64,000 nucleotides of DNA from Amycolatopsis sp. CA-230715 (GTDB lineage Bacteria; Actinomycetota; Actinomycetes; Mycobacteriales; Pseudonocardiaceae), in NCBI RefSeq assembly GCF_018736145.1, contig NZ_CP059997.1, positions 6,385,501 to 6,449,500 of the forward strand, given 5' to 3'. How positions within the stretch are numbered: the first letter of the stretch is position 1; every line of letters begins with the position of its first letter. Shown here piece after piece: positions 45,923 to 57,928 of the stretch. The position numbers and the translations under genes are program-made. The notes under the pieces are model-generated. The model saw only the letters and a list, made by a program, of their open reading frames with translations. It did no database searches and was not told where the DNA came from.

Positions 45923-47259
45923 CCGGGCTGCGCACCACCTCCCTCTACCGCAGGGTCACCACGACCGCGCTGGTGGTGCTCGCGGTGGTGCTGGTGGTGC
46001 TCGGGTTCGTGGTCAGCGCGGTGTTCCGCGCGCAGGCGGAACGCGACGTCAACGGCCTGCTCGCCGGGCGCGTGCAGCTCGCGCAGCAGCTCGCCAAGCA
46101 GGGCGCGCCGCCGCAGAACCTGGTGCGGCGCGTGGAAACGCGTGGCGTCGAAGGCAGGTTGACGCTGACCGACGGCACCGTCTTCGGGGCGCCGCCCCGG
46201 CCGGCGGAGGCCAGGCTGCGCCAGGTGAAGGCGACCTTGAGCGGGCGGGGACAGGTCAACGGCGCCGCGCTCACGCTCACCGCCGACGAGTCGATCGTCG
46301 CCGGTGCGGAATCGACGCTGCGGTGGGTGCTGCTGTTCACCGGGCTGGCCGCGGTCGCGGTGACCGCGGCCGCGCTGCTCGTCGGTGTCCGGATCGCACT
46401 GTCCCCTTTGGACGCGATGACCGGGTTGGCGCGGTCGATCGTGACCGGGCGGCGCGGCGGCAGGCTGGCCCCGTCGAGCGCGAAGACCGAGCTGGGCAGG
46501 GCGGCGAGCGCGTTCGACGACGCACTGGACGCGCTGGAGGGCGCGGAACGGGCGGCACGCGCGTCGGAGGAGCGGACGCGCCGGTTCGTCGCGGACGCCG
46601 CGCACGAACTGCGCACGCCGATCGCGGGCGTGCAGGCGGCCGCCGAAGCCGTGCTCCAGCAGGGACCGGACGCGGATCCGGCGCTCACCGAACGCCTGCA
46701 CCTGTTGCTGGCGCGGGAGTCCCAGCGGGCGGGCAAGCTGGTGAGCGATCTCCTCGACCTCGCCCACCTCGACGCCGGGGTGCGGCTGGACGCCGCGCCC
46801 GTCGCGCTGCTGCCGCTCGCGCAGGCGCAGGCGGATCGGGCGCGCCTGCTCGCACCCGAACTCACCGTCGAGGTCTCGGGACCGGACGCGGTCGTCCTCG
46901 GCGATTCCGACCGGCTCACCCAGATCCTGGCCAACCTGGTGGACAACGCCGTGCGCGCGATGGCGGGGCACGGCACGCTGACCCTCACCGTGACCGAGTC
47001 CGGTGTGGTCGTGTCCGACACCGGGCCGGGCGTGCCAGCCGAGGACGTCGAGCGGATCTTCGACCGCCTGGTGCGCCTCGACGACGCCCGCGGCCAGAGC
47101 GGATCCGGGCTCGGCCTCGCGATCGCACGCGGGTTCGCCCGCGCACACGGCGGCGACCTCCGCTACGAGCCCTCCGCCGGAGCTTCGTTCGTTCTTTACG
47201 GACTGTCCAAGCCGGACTCTCAAGCCGGGAGCAGCAGCCCGTCGAGTCGTCCTGAGTGA
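45919..47259 (+). CDS. Sensor histidine kinase
   Basis: 446 aa. TM1 about residues 13-35 (ALVVLAVVLVVLGFVVSAVF), an extracytoplasmic sensor domain about 36-130, TM2 about 135-157 (VLLFTGLAAVAVTAAALLVG), HAMP linker, then the DHp domain with His229 (ADAAHELRTPIAG) and the HATPase domain (N-box LANLVDNAVRAM, G1 SDTGPGVP, G2 GSGLGLAI). The C-terminus overlaps the convergent DUF1501 gene by 40 nt. Ligand unknown. Confidence 0.94.
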   Translation: MTGLRTTSLYRRVTTTALVVLAVVLVVLGFVVSAVFRAQAERDVNGLLAGRVQLAQQLAKQGAPPQNLVRRVETRGVEGRLTLTDGTVFGAPPRPAEARLRQVKATLSGRGQVNGAALTLTADESIVAGAESTLRWVLLFTGLAAVAVTAAALLVGVRIALSPLDAMTGLARSIVTGRRGGRLAPSSAKTELGRAASAFDDALDALEGAERAARASEERTRRFVADAAHELRTPIAGVQAAAEAVLQQGPDADPALTERLHLLLARESQRAGKLVSDLLDLAHLDAGVRLDAAPVALLPLAQAQADRARLLAPELTVEVSGPDAVVLGDSDRLTQILANLVDNAVRAMAGHGTLTLTVTESGVVVSDTGPGVPAEDVERIFDRLVRLDDARGQSGSGLGLAIARGFARAHGGDLRYEPSAGASFVLYGLSKPDSQAGSSSPSSRPE

Positions 47260-48431
47260 CCGGGCAGCACGCGGTCGGCCGGGGTGCCGAGCACACCCTC
47301 CAGCATGGCCGCGTACACGTCGCGGAAGTCCACGGTCTGCTTGAGATCGCCGTCGGCGAGGTCGGTCAGGCTCGGCTCCTCGCCGTGGAACCCGCCCCGC
47401 ACCCCGTTGCCCAGCACGAACATCGGGCCCGCCGTGCCGTGGTCGGTGCCCTGGCTGGCGTTGGCGCGCACCCGCCTGCCGAACTCCGAGTACACCAGCA
47501 CCACGGCCTGCTTGCCGCGGTCGGTCCCGGCCAGCCGGCGCGCGAACGGGGTCAGCGCACCGTCCAATTCGGTCAGCAACCGCTGCTGCGTGCCACGCTC
47601 GTCGGCGTGCGTGTCGAAACCGCCGAGCGACACCGAATACGCGCGGGTCGGTACACCCGCTTCGATCAGGCTCGCGACCACGTCGAGCTGCGCGGCCAGC
47701 TTTCCCTTACGCTGCTTCTTTTCCTTGTCGTGCGCCGCGCCGCCGAGCACGCGCACCGCGTTGTGCAGATCCCCGACGGACTTGGCCGCCTTCGCCTGCC
47801 AGAATCCTTCGTCCGGCTGAGCGGCCCCCAGCCCCTCGAAGGACTTCCCGAGCGCGCCCTTCGGCAACGCCAAGCCGCCGACCGGTAACGACGCGGCCGC
47901 GGTACCCGCACCGGCGAGCAACGGCGGCAGCACGGGTTCCACCGACACCGCGCGCAACGGGTCGTCGCCCGCGGTGTCGAGCCACCGGCCGAGCCAGCCG
48001 GTCGGCACCGAGGTCTTCGGTGACGCCGTCTGCCAGATCGCCATCGACCGGAAGTGGCTGTGGTCGGGGTTGGGGTACCCGGCGCCGCGCACGATGGCGA
48101 GCGCCTTGTCGTCCCACAAACCCTTGAGCCCCTTCAGACCGGGGTTGAGGCCCAGTTCCTCACCGAGATCGAGCACCTCGTCGGGTCGGTAGGCGAGTTC
48201 GGGCCGCGCGTCCTGGTACGCCTTGTCACCGGCCGGGACGACGGTGTTGAGCCCGTCGTTCCCGCCGTAGAGCGTGACGACCACGAGCACGCCGTCCTTC
48301 GGATCCAGCGGTGTCCGCGCCGCGGCCGTCATCAGCGAGGTCCAGTCGACCTGGGTCGCCCCGGCCGCCAACGCGCCCGCCGCCGTCACCCCGCTCGCGG
48401 CCAGGAACCGCCGCCGGGTCAGCTTGTTCAT
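47220..48431 (-). CDS. DUF1501 family Tat-exported protein
   Basis: 403 aa. Begins MNKLTRRRFLAASGVTAAG: a twin-arginine signal (RRRFLAAS) followed by a hydrophobic stretch. The DUF1501 core has VVVTLYGGNDGLNTVVP, then VYSEFGRRVRANASQGTDHG and AGPMFVLGNGV, the family signatures (sulfatase-like fold, function unknown). A GTG at 48440, overlapping the upstream gene's stop, is an alternative start. It follows a DUF1800 gene; DUF1800-DUF1501 pairs are conserved in many bacteria and are thought to act together in an exported complex. Confidence 0.9.
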   Translation of the reverse strand: MNKLTRRRFLAASGVTAAGALAAGATQVDWTSLMTAAARTPLDPKDGVLVVVTLYGGNDGLNTVVPAGDKAYQDARPELAYRPDEVLDLGEELGLNPGLKGLKGLWDDKALAIVRGAGYPNPDHSHFRSMAIWQTASPKTSVPTGWLGRWLDTAGDDPLRAVSVEPVLPPLLAGAGTAAASLPVGGLALPKGALGKSFEGLGAAQPDEGFWQAKAAKSVGDLHNAVRVLGGAAHDKEKKQRKGKLAAQLDVVASLIEAGVPTRAYSVSLGGFDTHADERGTQQRLLTELDGALTPFARRLAGTDRGKQAVVLVYSEFGRRVRANASQGTDHGTAGPMFVLGNGVRGGFHGEEPSLTDLADGDLKQTVDFRDVYAAMLEGVLGTPADRVLPGHSGRLDGLLLPA

Positions 48432-48436
48432 GTCCT

Positions 48437-49717
48437 TCACCCGCTCACTGCGTACTCGGGGGCGCACGCCGCCACCGCGATCAGATCCGGCACGGTCCCG
48501 GCGACACCGGCGAGCGCGTTCTTCGTCCGCTCCGACCAGCCGTCCACGCCGAGCAGGTCGCCGACCGCGGCCACCCGGTCGCGCGCGCCAGCCACGGCGC
48601 CGGGGTCCGCGTGCGCGGCGACGTGCCGGGCGAGCCGCAGCCGCGCCGCGCCAGCCGAGGTCGTCAGCCACGCGCCGCCCGCGGCCCATCCGCCGACGCT
48701 CGGCGGTTCGAACGGCACCTGGCCCATTCCGCGCAACCCGGCGAACAGTTCCTTGCCGTCGAGCGAACCAGGCCGGACGCCGAGCGCGCGCAGGAGCCCG
48801 GCGAGCCATTCCACCGGCTGCTTCACCAGCGCCGACGCCGGGTCGCGGAACGCGGGTTCGGCGGCAATGGCCTTCAGCACGGCGGTGATGTCCCGGTTCG
48901 CGCCGTAGGCGGCGACGAGCCGGTTCAGCACGTCGGCGGGCGGCGGCGAGGAAGAAACGAGGCGGAACCAGATGCGGCCGAGCACGAACGGCGCCGATTC
49001 CGGCCTGCCCAGTACGAGGTCCACAAAGGACTGCGCGGTGAAGTCGCCGTCACGGCCGAGAATGCGCTTCGGCGCGGTGTCGTGGCGTTTCGCGACCAGC
49101 TTCGCCGTCGTGGCGTCGCGGTCCGCGGACCAGCCGGTCAGCGCGCGGGCCGCCTCCCGCACGTCGTCCTCGGTGTAGTGCCCGACGCCGAGTGTGAACA
49201 GCTCCATGAACTCGCGCGCCAGGTTTTCGTTCGGCGAGCCCGCCTTGTTCTTGTTGCCGTCCAGCCACAGCAGCAGTGCCGGGTCGACGATCATCGCGCG
49301 CGCCAGCGCGGTGAAGCTGCCCATGCCGAGCGCACGCTGCGTCTGGTTCTGCGCGAGCATCAGCCGCGGGCTGCGCACCTTCTGCTCGCTGGTCGCGAAG
49401 TGCCCGTGCCAGAACCAGGTCAGCCGTTCCGCGCTCGCGTGCTCGGTGGTGACCATCCGGTCCAGCCACCACAGGACAGCCTGCGTCGCCTGCTCTTTCA
49501 GTTGTGCCGCGGCCTGCTTCTTCGCGGCCTCGTCCTTTTTGCCGGGACGTTCCGGCGGCGGGCCGAGCTGCGGTGGCGGGGGACCCGCGTCGGCGCCGGG
49601 CGCGAGCAGCCCGGTGAGCGTTTCGGCGAACCCGCGGTCGAGATCGCCCTGCCGCGGCCCGAACCCGAACCGGTCGTGGAGCCTGCGGACGGCGCCGCGT
49701 TCCGTGATTGCCGCCAT
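48437..49717 (-). CDS. DUF1800 family protein
   Basis: 426 aa. Contains the DUF1800 marks: ERLTWFWHGHFATS, then AGSPNENLAREFMELFTLGV and EAARALTGW. No export signal is visible at its N-terminus (MAAITERGAVRRLHDRFGFG). An internal Pro-rich insert (about 45-65: PPPPQLGPPPERPGKKDE) is present. Partner of the next gene, which overlaps or abuts it within 6 nt. Possibly a cytoplasmic or co-exported partner; function unknown. Confidence 0.9.
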   Translation of the reverse strand: MAAITERGAVRRLHDRFGFGPRQGDLDRGFAETLTGLLAPGADAGPPPPQLGPPPERPGKKDEAAKKQAAAQLKEQATQAVLWWLDRMVTTEHASAERLTWFWHGHFATSEQKVRSPRLMLAQNQTQRALGMGSFTALARAMIVDPALLLWLDGNKNKAGSPNENLAREFMELFTLGVGHYTEDDVREAARALTGWSADRDATTAKLVAKRHDTAPKRILGRDGDFTAQSFVDLVLGRPESAPFVLGRIWFRLVSSSPPPADVLNRLVAAYGANRDITAVLKAIAAEPAFRDPASALVKQPVEWLAGLLRALGVRPGSLDGKELFAGLRGMGQVPFEPPSVGGWAAGGAWLTTSAGAARLRLARHVAAHADPGAVAGARDRVAAVGDLLGVDGWSERTKNALAGVAGTVPDLIAVAACAPEYAVSG

Positions 49718-49791
49718 GACCTTCGATGGTGGCGAGCACGGAACGCGGCGGGAAGCGCGCCGGTGGGTTCTTCAGCCGATCTTCAGCGGGG

Positions 49792-50268
49792 TCACATGCC
49801 CTTCGCGCCCTGCTTGATGGCCTCGCGGATGCGGGCGTAGGTGCCGCACCGGCAGATGTTGCGGATCTCGTCGAGATCGTCGTCGCCGATCTCGTGCCCG
49901 GCCGCCCTCGCCTGCCTGACCTTGGCGACCGCGGCCATGATCTGACCCGGCTGGCAATAACCGCACTGGGCCACGTCCAGCTCCAGCCACGCCTCCTGCA
50001 TGGGGTGCAGGTCCTTGCCGACGGTCGCGGGCAGGCCCTCGATCGTGGTGACCTCGTCTTCCGGCTTGATCTTCGACACCGGCACCGAGCACGGGTTGAA
50101 GGCCTTGCCGTTGATGTGGCTCGTGCACGCCTTGCAGACGTCGAGCCCGCACCCGTACTTCGGGCCCTTCACGCCGAGCAGATCGCGCAGCACCCACAGC
50201 AGCCGCTCGCTGTCCTCGGCGTCCACTGTGATCTGTTTGCCGTTGAGCTTGAAAGTGTGTTGGGGCAC
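49792..50268 (-). CDS. 2Fe-2S subunit of a molybdenum hydroxylase (xanthine oxidase family)
   Basis: 158 aa. N-terminal ferredoxin-like cluster with Cys in GCGLDVCKAC plus a later Cys (C-x4-C-x2-C-x11-C), C-terminal helical cluster with CGYCQPGQIM and NICRCGTY. This is the small subunit of the IorAB/CoxS type. GTG start after AGGAG. Eight nt downstream of the large subunit stop, so they are co-transcribed. Carries electrons from the Mo site to an acceptor. No FAD subunit is nearby. Confidence 0.95.
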   Translation of the reverse strand: MPQHTFKLNGKQITVDAEDSERLLWVLRDLLGVKGPKYGCGLDVCKACTSHINGKAFNPCSVPVSKIKPEDEVTTIEGLPATVGKDLHPMQEAWLELDVAQCGYCQPGQIMAAVAKVRQARAAGHEIGDDDLDEIRNICRCGTYARIREAIKQGAKGM

Positions 50269-50276
50269 AAGAACTC

Positions 50277-52607
50277 CTAGAAGGCGTGGTCGAGGCCGTC
50301 GGTGGGCGAGGCCGGAGTGGACGGTGACAGCGGGATCGGCTCGAAGCTGATCGTGCCGTGGTTGATCGGGAAGGTGGTCGGCATCTTCCCGACCGCGCGC
50401 GCGTAGGCGCAGGCGGTGGCCGCGAACGCGGGCGCCACCGCGAGTTCCCCCGCACCGCAAGGGTTCGAGGACGTGTCGGGCATGATCACGACCTTCGTCT
50501 CCAGCGGCGTGTTCCACTCCCTGGTGTAGAAGTAGTTGTCCCAGCTGCCTTCCAGCGGCATGCCGTCCTTGATGTGCAGACTCGACGTCAGACACGTCGC
50601 GATGCCGTCGTTGAGTCCGCCGATCATCTGCGCCTCCAGCCCGCGCGGGTTGATCGCGAACCCGGGGTCGACCACGACCAGTGCCCTGGTGACCCTCGGC
50701 CCGGTGACGCCCTCGCGCACCTTGCGGTTGACCGTTTCCGGGCGGCAGTCGATCTCGATCAGCACCGCGACCGCGCCCCGGTACTCCGAGTGCAGCGCGA
50801 TGCCCTGCGCCATCCCCGCCGGGAGCTTCTTGCCCCACTCGCCGACCTGCACCGCCCGCTCCAGCGTGGCGCGCAGCCGCTCGTCCTTGAGGAACTCGCG
50901 GCGGAACTGCACCGGGTCCTTGCCCATCTTCGCGGCGAGCTGGTCCACCACGAGCTCTTCCGCGGTCACCACGTTCGGCGAGTAGATGTTCCGCATGCTG
51001 CCGGTGTTGAACTTCAACGGGATCTCGTTGAGCAGTTGCGTGGTGACGCCGAAGTTGTACGGCGAGGACTGGCTCAGTTCGAAGATCGACTCGGCGAAGC
51101 TGAGGTTCCCCGCGATCGGCAGCTTCGCGGCCGTCGAGGTGATCATCTCGCCGAGGCCGTGGCTGAACTCCGTCTGCACGCTGGTGTGCCGCTGTTCGAA
51201 GCTGACCACGTTGCCCAGCGCGTAGGTGGCGCGGACTCGCGACACCGACATCGGGTGCGTGCGGCCCTGCCGGAAGTCGTCGGTGCGCGACCACATCAGC
51301 TTGACCGGCTTGCCCATCTTCTTCGACGCCTCGGCCGCTTCCAGCGCCGCGTCGTGGAACAGGTGCCGCCCGAACGAACCGCCGCCGGTGGTCACGTGCA
51401 CCTTCACCGCGCTCTGCGGCAGGCCGATCTTCGCCGCGATCTCCTCCTGCGCCACGATCGGCACCTTCAGGCACGACCAGATCTCCGCGCGGTCCTTGCG
51501 CACGTCGGCGATCGCGCTGCCGGTCTCCAGCGGGCTGTTGCTGGCGAAGGCGAAGGTGAACTCGGCGTCGATCGACTTGGTCAGCAGGCCGGGGACGACC
51601 ATCGGCAGCGTCGCCGCCTTGAGCTTCTTGTACACGGTTTCGTCGGACTCGCCGTCGACCGTGCCCTTGCCCCAGGTCACCTTCAGCGCGCGGATCGCGT
51701 CGATGCACTGGCCGAACGTCTCCGCCCGCACCGCGACCCCGTAGGTGATCGGCGCGATGTCGGTGACGCCGGGCATCGCCTTGACCTCCGCCGCGTTCAG
51801 CACGGCCTTGGGCGTGCCGTTGATCGTCGGCGGGCGCGCGACCATGGTCGGCTTCGCGTCGGGGACGTCGAGGTCGAGCGTGAACTGCTTGCGGCCGGTC
51901 ACCGCCTCCAGCGCGTCGATCCGGTTGCGCGGGGTGCCGAGGACCTTGAACTGCGAGCGGTCCTTGAGCTTCGCGGTGACCGTGGTGGTCTGCGAGGCCG
52001 CCGCCGCGCGCGCCAGCGAGCCGTAGTGCGCGCGTTTGCCGTTGGCGTGCGAAACGATGCCGTCGTCGACGCGGAGTTGCGAGGCGGGCACACCCCATTG
52101 CGACGCCGCGGTGGCCACCATCCGCTCGCGCGCGATCGCCGCCACCGTCCTGATCGCGGTGTACATGCTGCGCACCGAGTTCGACCCGCCGGTGAGCTGG
52201 TTCATCAGCAGTTCCGGCCGCGCGTCGGCGAGGGTGACCGTGATCTTTTCCAGCGGCAGGTCCATTTCTTCGGCGATCATCATCGCCGCCGCGGTGGTCA
52301 TGCCCTGGCCGACCTCGGCCCTCGGCAGTGCGAACGCGGCCGTGCCGTCCGCGTTGACCTGCACCGAGATCAGGCCGGAAGTCGGTGCCGCGGCCAGGTT
52401 CTGCAGATCGCCGAGGTCGAAGAGATCGGCGGGCTGGGGGAGCGACGGGATCGCCGCGTCGGCCTCGGGCGCGTCGACCGCCGCGCCGCCGACCTGCGCG
52501 GCGACGGCGAGCGTGGGGGCGGCGACGAGGAAGCCGAGGAAGCGGCGGCGGCCCATCCCGTCCGGTTCGGCTTCGGGGGTTTCGGGCGCGCGATGATGCT
52601 CGACCAT
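50277..52607 (-). CDS. Molybdopterin-binding large subunit, IorB-type, Tat-exported
   Basis: 776 aa. An N-terminal Tat-like signal is seen: MGRRRFLGFLVAAPTLAVAA about residues 20-40. Two MoCo-binding domains follow, with RAEVGQGMTTAAAMMIAEEM, GGGSFGRHLFHD, PLETGSAIADV and the late GAGELAVAPA, where Glu is the expected catalytic residue of the family. The two-subunit arrangement without a FAD subunit matches isoquinoline 1-oxidoreductase-like enzymes; the substrate cannot be assigned. ATG at 52607 preferred over TTG at 52610. Preceded by the PucR regulator on the same strand. Maturation chaperones are not in the window. Confidence 0.92.
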   Translation of the reverse strand: MVEHHRAPETPEAEPDGMGRRRFLGFLVAAPTLAVAAQVGGAAVDAPEADAAIPSLPQPADLFDLGDLQNLAAAPTSGLISVQVNADGTAAFALPRAEVGQGMTTAAAMMIAEEMDLPLEKITVTLADARPELLMNQLTGGSNSVRSMYTAIRTVAAIARERMVATAASQWGVPASQLRVDDGIVSHANGKRAHYGSLARAAAASQTTTVTAKLKDRSQFKVLGTPRNRIDALEAVTGRKQFTLDLDVPDAKPTMVARPPTINGTPKAVLNAAEVKAMPGVTDIAPITYGVAVRAETFGQCIDAIRALKVTWGKGTVDGESDETVYKKLKAATLPMVVPGLLTKSIDAEFTFAFASNSPLETGSAIADVRKDRAEIWSCLKVPIVAQEEIAAKIGLPQSAVKVHVTTGGGSFGRHLFHDAALEAAEASKKMGKPVKLMWSRTDDFRQGRTHPMSVSRVRATYALGNVVSFEQRHTSVQTEFSHGLGEMITSTAAKLPIAGNLSFAESIFELSQSSPYNFGVTTQLLNEIPLKFNTGSMRNIYSPNVVTAEELVVDQLAAKMGKDPVQFRREFLKDERLRATLERAVQVGEWGKKLPAGMAQGIALHSEYRGAVAVLIEIDCRPETVNRKVREGVTGPRVTRALVVVDPGFAINPRGLEAQMIGGLNDGIATCLTSSLHIKDGMPLEGSWDNYFYTREWNTPLETKVVIMPDTSSNPCGAGELAVAPAFAATACAYARAVGKMPTTFPINHGTISFEPIPLSPSTPASPTDGLDHAF

Positions 52608-52816
52608 CAAAAGGTCCTCTCGAAACGGCGCTGTCTCCAGAGCGTGGTGGGGCAGAGCTTGGCGGGGTCGGGACCGGCGGGCGCGTCACCGTGTCGTCAC
52701 GGCGAGTGCGCCCCTGTTCGGGCCGGAGTGTTACACAGGTCACTACCGCAAAGCTACGACCGCGGTGCCTACGTTTGGGCTAACCCGGTTGTGCAGAGTG
52801 CACAACTTTTCGTAAA

Positions 52817-54037
52817 TCATGAGAGCGCGCCCCTGGGGAAGAACGGCAGTGCGCGGAGGGCGAGTCCCAGCTCGATGGGGATGTCGTCGCCGCTGAGCGA
52901 CTGACCCAGCAGGTCCTCCAGCCGCCGGATCCGGTTGATCACCGTGTTGCGGTGACAGTGCAGGGCTTCCGCGGTCCTCGTCGTCGAGCCCGCGGTCTCG
53001 GTCCACGTCCGCAGCGTGTGCAGGTACAGTCGCCGGTCCCGCACCGGGAGGTCGAGCAGCGGGCCGAGCCAGCGCTGCACGAGCGGCTCGGTCAGCTCCG
53101 GCGAACTGAGCAGCAGCGCCTCCGGCAGCCGGTCGGAAAGGCTCGCGAACCCGTTGTGCGCGGGCGGCACCGTGCGCCTGGCCAGCGTGGCCTGCCGGAA
53201 CGCGAGGTCGATCTCGGCGAGGCCCGACACGACGAGCGACATGCCGACCGGCGCATCCAGCAGCTCGCGCAGCACGGCCACCGCTCCCGCCGTGGACACC
53301 GGCGTCGACTTGGGCAGGGCGAGCAGGCCGACGAGGATGTCGGACCGCGCCTGCCACGCCGACTGGACGCCCGCCGCGTCGAGCCGTTCGCCGAGCGCCT
53401 CGGTGAGGCCGTCCGTGACGTGCCCGCTGCCCGCCGAGACCACGACGAACGGCCCGTCGACCGGCAGTCGCACGATCCTGGCCGCTTCGTAGGCGAACGC
53501 GGCGTCCTTCGCCCTGCCCTGCAACAGCCCTTCCCACAACGCCGCGCGCCGCTGCTCGTCCGCGCGCACGAGCTGGCGCTCCGCCGCGTGGTAGGCCGCC
53601 GCGACCTGGGCCGACAGCGCGTCGATCACTTCCCACACCCGCGTGGCGACTTCGACCAGCGCTTCCGCCTCGGTGCCTTCGAGCCGTGCCTGCTCGATCA
53701 GCGCCTGCCACACCAGCCGCCCGCCGAGGCGGAAGGAGCGCAACAGGTCGTCGAGCGGCAGCCGCTGGCGCGCGCGCCGTTGTCCCGTCGCGTCCGCCGC
53801 GTCGTGGAAATCGGCGTCGGCGTCGTCGGCGCGGTCGAGCCCGGCCAGCAACTGCAGCACGCGCGTGAGGTTGTCGTGGCACGAACGCCACAGGTCCTCG
53901 TCCGGCACCACGTTCATGCGGCGGTAGCCGGGATTCTGCTGCTCGATGACGCGCACGAGCGCGTCGGTCAGCGCCGGGACGCGCTGGAGCACGCTCGTCG
54001 CCAGCTTCTCCGCGATCCGCGCGCCACCATCGTCCAT
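52817..54037 (-). CDS. PucR/CdaR-type transcriptional regulator
   Basis: 406 aa. N-terminal RsbRD/GGDEF-like helical domain (about 1-170), a middle CdaR-like domain and the C-terminal PucR HTH_30 motif LRTWTETAGSTTRTAEALHC then HRNTVINRIRRLEDLLG. It lies directly upstream of the molybdenum hydroxylase genes on the same strand, so it probably regulates them in response to their substrate; spacing of 209 bp leaves room for a separate promoter. Divergent from the NLR gene. Confidence 0.88.
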   Translation of the reverse strand: MDDGGARIAEKLATSVLQRVPALTDALVRVIEQQNPGYRRMNVVPDEDLWRSCHDNLTRVLQLLAGLDRADDADADFHDAADATGQRRARQRLPLDDLLRSFRLGGRLVWQALIEQARLEGTEAEALVEVATRVWEVIDALSAQVAAAYHAAERQLVRADEQRRAALWEGLLQGRAKDAAFAYEAARIVRLPVDGPFVVVSAGSGHVTDGLTEALGERLDAAGVQSAWQARSDILVGLLALPKSTPVSTAGAVAVLRELLDAPVGMSLVVSGLAEIDLAFRQATLARRTVPPAHNGFASLSDRLPEALLLSSPELTEPLVQRWLGPLLDLPVRDRRLYLHTLRTWTETAGSTTRTAEALHCHRNTVINRIRRLEDLLGQSLSGDDIPIELGLALRALPFFPRGALS

Positions 54038-54155
54038 GACCGGTCAGCATCGCACACGCGAGCTGGGGAAACCGAGCGCGAGGAACCCGGTGCGGATTGT
54101 CACCGCGTCGCGGTAGGGTCGGCACGTCCGGAATTGTTTCGGCGGGGGAGAGTTC

Positions 54156-56163
54156 GTGGCCGAGGGAATCCACAACGAGTTCAAGGGCGAAGCCGGGTCT
54201 TTGCTCCAGGCCGGGAAGATCTACGGCGACGTCTACGTCGGCACGCGCCCCGCGCGACCGCGGACACCGAACCAGTTGAGCGCCAAGGCCGCGCACTACG
54301 TCAACAACGAACGCCAGCTGAAGCGGCTGGACACGATCCTGCGGCCGGAGAGCGCGGAAGGCGGGTTGCGCACCGCGTTGATCGGGGGCGCGCCGGGCAG
54401 CGGGCGGACGGCGCTCGCCACCGAGTGGTGCCATCGCCACCAGAGCGTCTACCCGGACGGTCTTTTCTACACGAGGCTCGGCGGCGCGGGCTCGGCGAAA
54501 GCCGCGTTGGCGGACATGCTGACCGCGGTCGGCTACGGCCGCGACGCTATTCCGTCCAGTGTGGACGGTCGGGCGGCGATGTGGCGGACCTGGAGTAGCG
54601 AGAAGCGGCTCGCGGTGATCATCGACGACGCGCTCCGCTCGGCGGAGGCCGAACCACTGCTGCCCACCGGGCCCGGTTCCGCCGCGCTCGTCGTGCAGGT
54701 CGGCAGCCTCACCCAGCTCCAGGCGCGGCATTCCGCCAAGCACGTGCGCCTGGAGCCGCTTTCCGAAGAGGCCGCCCGTTCGCTGCTGGAACGGGCACTC
54801 GAGAGCGACAAGGTGGCGGCCGAGCCGGAGGCGGTCACCGGGCTGGTGCGGTTCTGCGGTGGCTCGGCGACCGCGCTGAACGTCGCCGTCGCGCTGATCG
54901 ACGAGTTCGACTGGCCGGTTTCGCGGCTCGTTCGCCAGCTCGAACGGAAGGGGCCGCTCGCCGAGCTGGCGCTCGCCGCGATGTTCGACACCGCCTACGA
55001 ACGGCTCGAACCGTTGGCGCGGCGGTGTTATCGGGCGATCGGGGCGCATCCGGGCGCCGATCCGGTCGGCGTTGGCGCGCTCGCCGCGGCGGTGTCCGCG
55101 GAAGACCTCGCGGAACCGATGCGGGAGCTGGTCAGGGCGAGCCTGGTGCAGGAAGAGGACGACGAGCGGTACCGGCTCGGCGGCCTGATCGCCGAGCACG
55201 CGGCGGCCAAAGCGGCCGAGGAGGACGGCCCGCGGCTCACCGAGGCCCTGCTCATCCACTACCGGATGCGCGGGCTGGCCTGCGCCGAGGCGGTGAAACC
55301 CGGCCGGGGCTGGGCCGAGGCGCTGTGGCCCTCGCTCGGCCGGTTCGAGCCGGTGCCGAAGGAGGAAGCGCTCCGCTGGCTGGAGGTCGAACGGGGCAAC
55401 CTCGCGGCCGCGGTCGCCGCCGCCGAGGATCCGGAAGTGGTCGTCCAGCTGTGCTTGGCGTTGTGGCCGGTGCACGAGACCGGTGAATACTCCACCGAAA
55501 TGGTCGCGGTCAACGGCCTCGGCGTCCAGGCCGCGCAGGTGTGGGGCGACGATCTCGCGCGGGCGGTGCTGGGCATCCAGCTCGGGTTCGGCCACCGGCA
55601 GTTGCGGAACTGGCCACGAGCGATCGAGGCGTTCGACAAGGCGAGGGAAGCGGCGGAACGAGCCGGGTCGCTGGAGGCTCAGGCGACCGTCGAGGAATCG
55701 ACAGGGCTCATCAGGATTGACGAAGGTGCCGAGGACGAGGCGCGGCGGCTGCTCCAGCGAAACCTGCGGCTGGCCGAGCGGATCGGCGTCGCGCGGCGGA
55801 TCGCGATGGCGAAGTTCCACCTGGCCAAGGTTTCCGAGCCGGATAGCGCGCTGGCGTTGCTCGATGCCGCGCGAGCCGAGTTCGCCGAGGATGCCGCCAA
55901 TCTCCGCAAAGTCGACCTGTGGCGCGGTATCAAGCTTGGCGAGCAGGGAAACCGGGCGGCGGCCGAGGAACTGCTGCGCACCGTGGTCCGGGAGGCCGAG
56001 GCCGCCAAGCAGCACCGGGAACACGCTCGGGCGTGGGAAGAACTGGCCAAGCTGGCTGATCGTGCCGGTGAGACCGCGGCCGCGCGGGAGAACTGGGAGA
56101 AGGCGCTCGAAATCTGGCAGCTCAGGGGGTTCACCGCCGAAGCGGCCGCGGTACTCGAGCGGC

Positions 56164-56180
<17 letters not shown>
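54156..56180 (+). CDS. NLR-like STAND NTPase with N-terminal QAG amyloid-signalling motif and TPR-type C-terminus
   Basis: 674 aa, GTG start after GGGGGAGAG. Residues 5-29 hold IHNEFKGEAGSLLQAGKIYG then DVYVG, a G..LQAG.I.G.V motif. A STAND NTPase domain follows (about 60-300): P-loop GGAPGSGRTAL in which the usual Lys is Arg84; Walker B RLAVIIDDAL; a winged-helix-like region (EPLARRCYRAIGAHPGAD). From about residue 390 the protein is helical repeat (TPR-like, LGFGHRQLRNWPRAIEAFDK). It is the sensor/receptor type of bacterial NLRs (NB-ARC plus TPR). The same motif ends the 57929-58276 protein. The 3' end overlaps the convergent GT-like gene by 17 nt. Confidence 0.85.
54554..54566. repeat. GTCCAnnnTGGAC palindrome, perfect site 5
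   Basis: GTCCAGTGTGGAC inside the NLR-like gene, encoding SSVD with the codon AGT. Confidence 0.7.
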
Positions 56181-57909
<1,729 letters not shown>

Positions 57910-57928
57910 GAACGGCGATCCTACAAGA

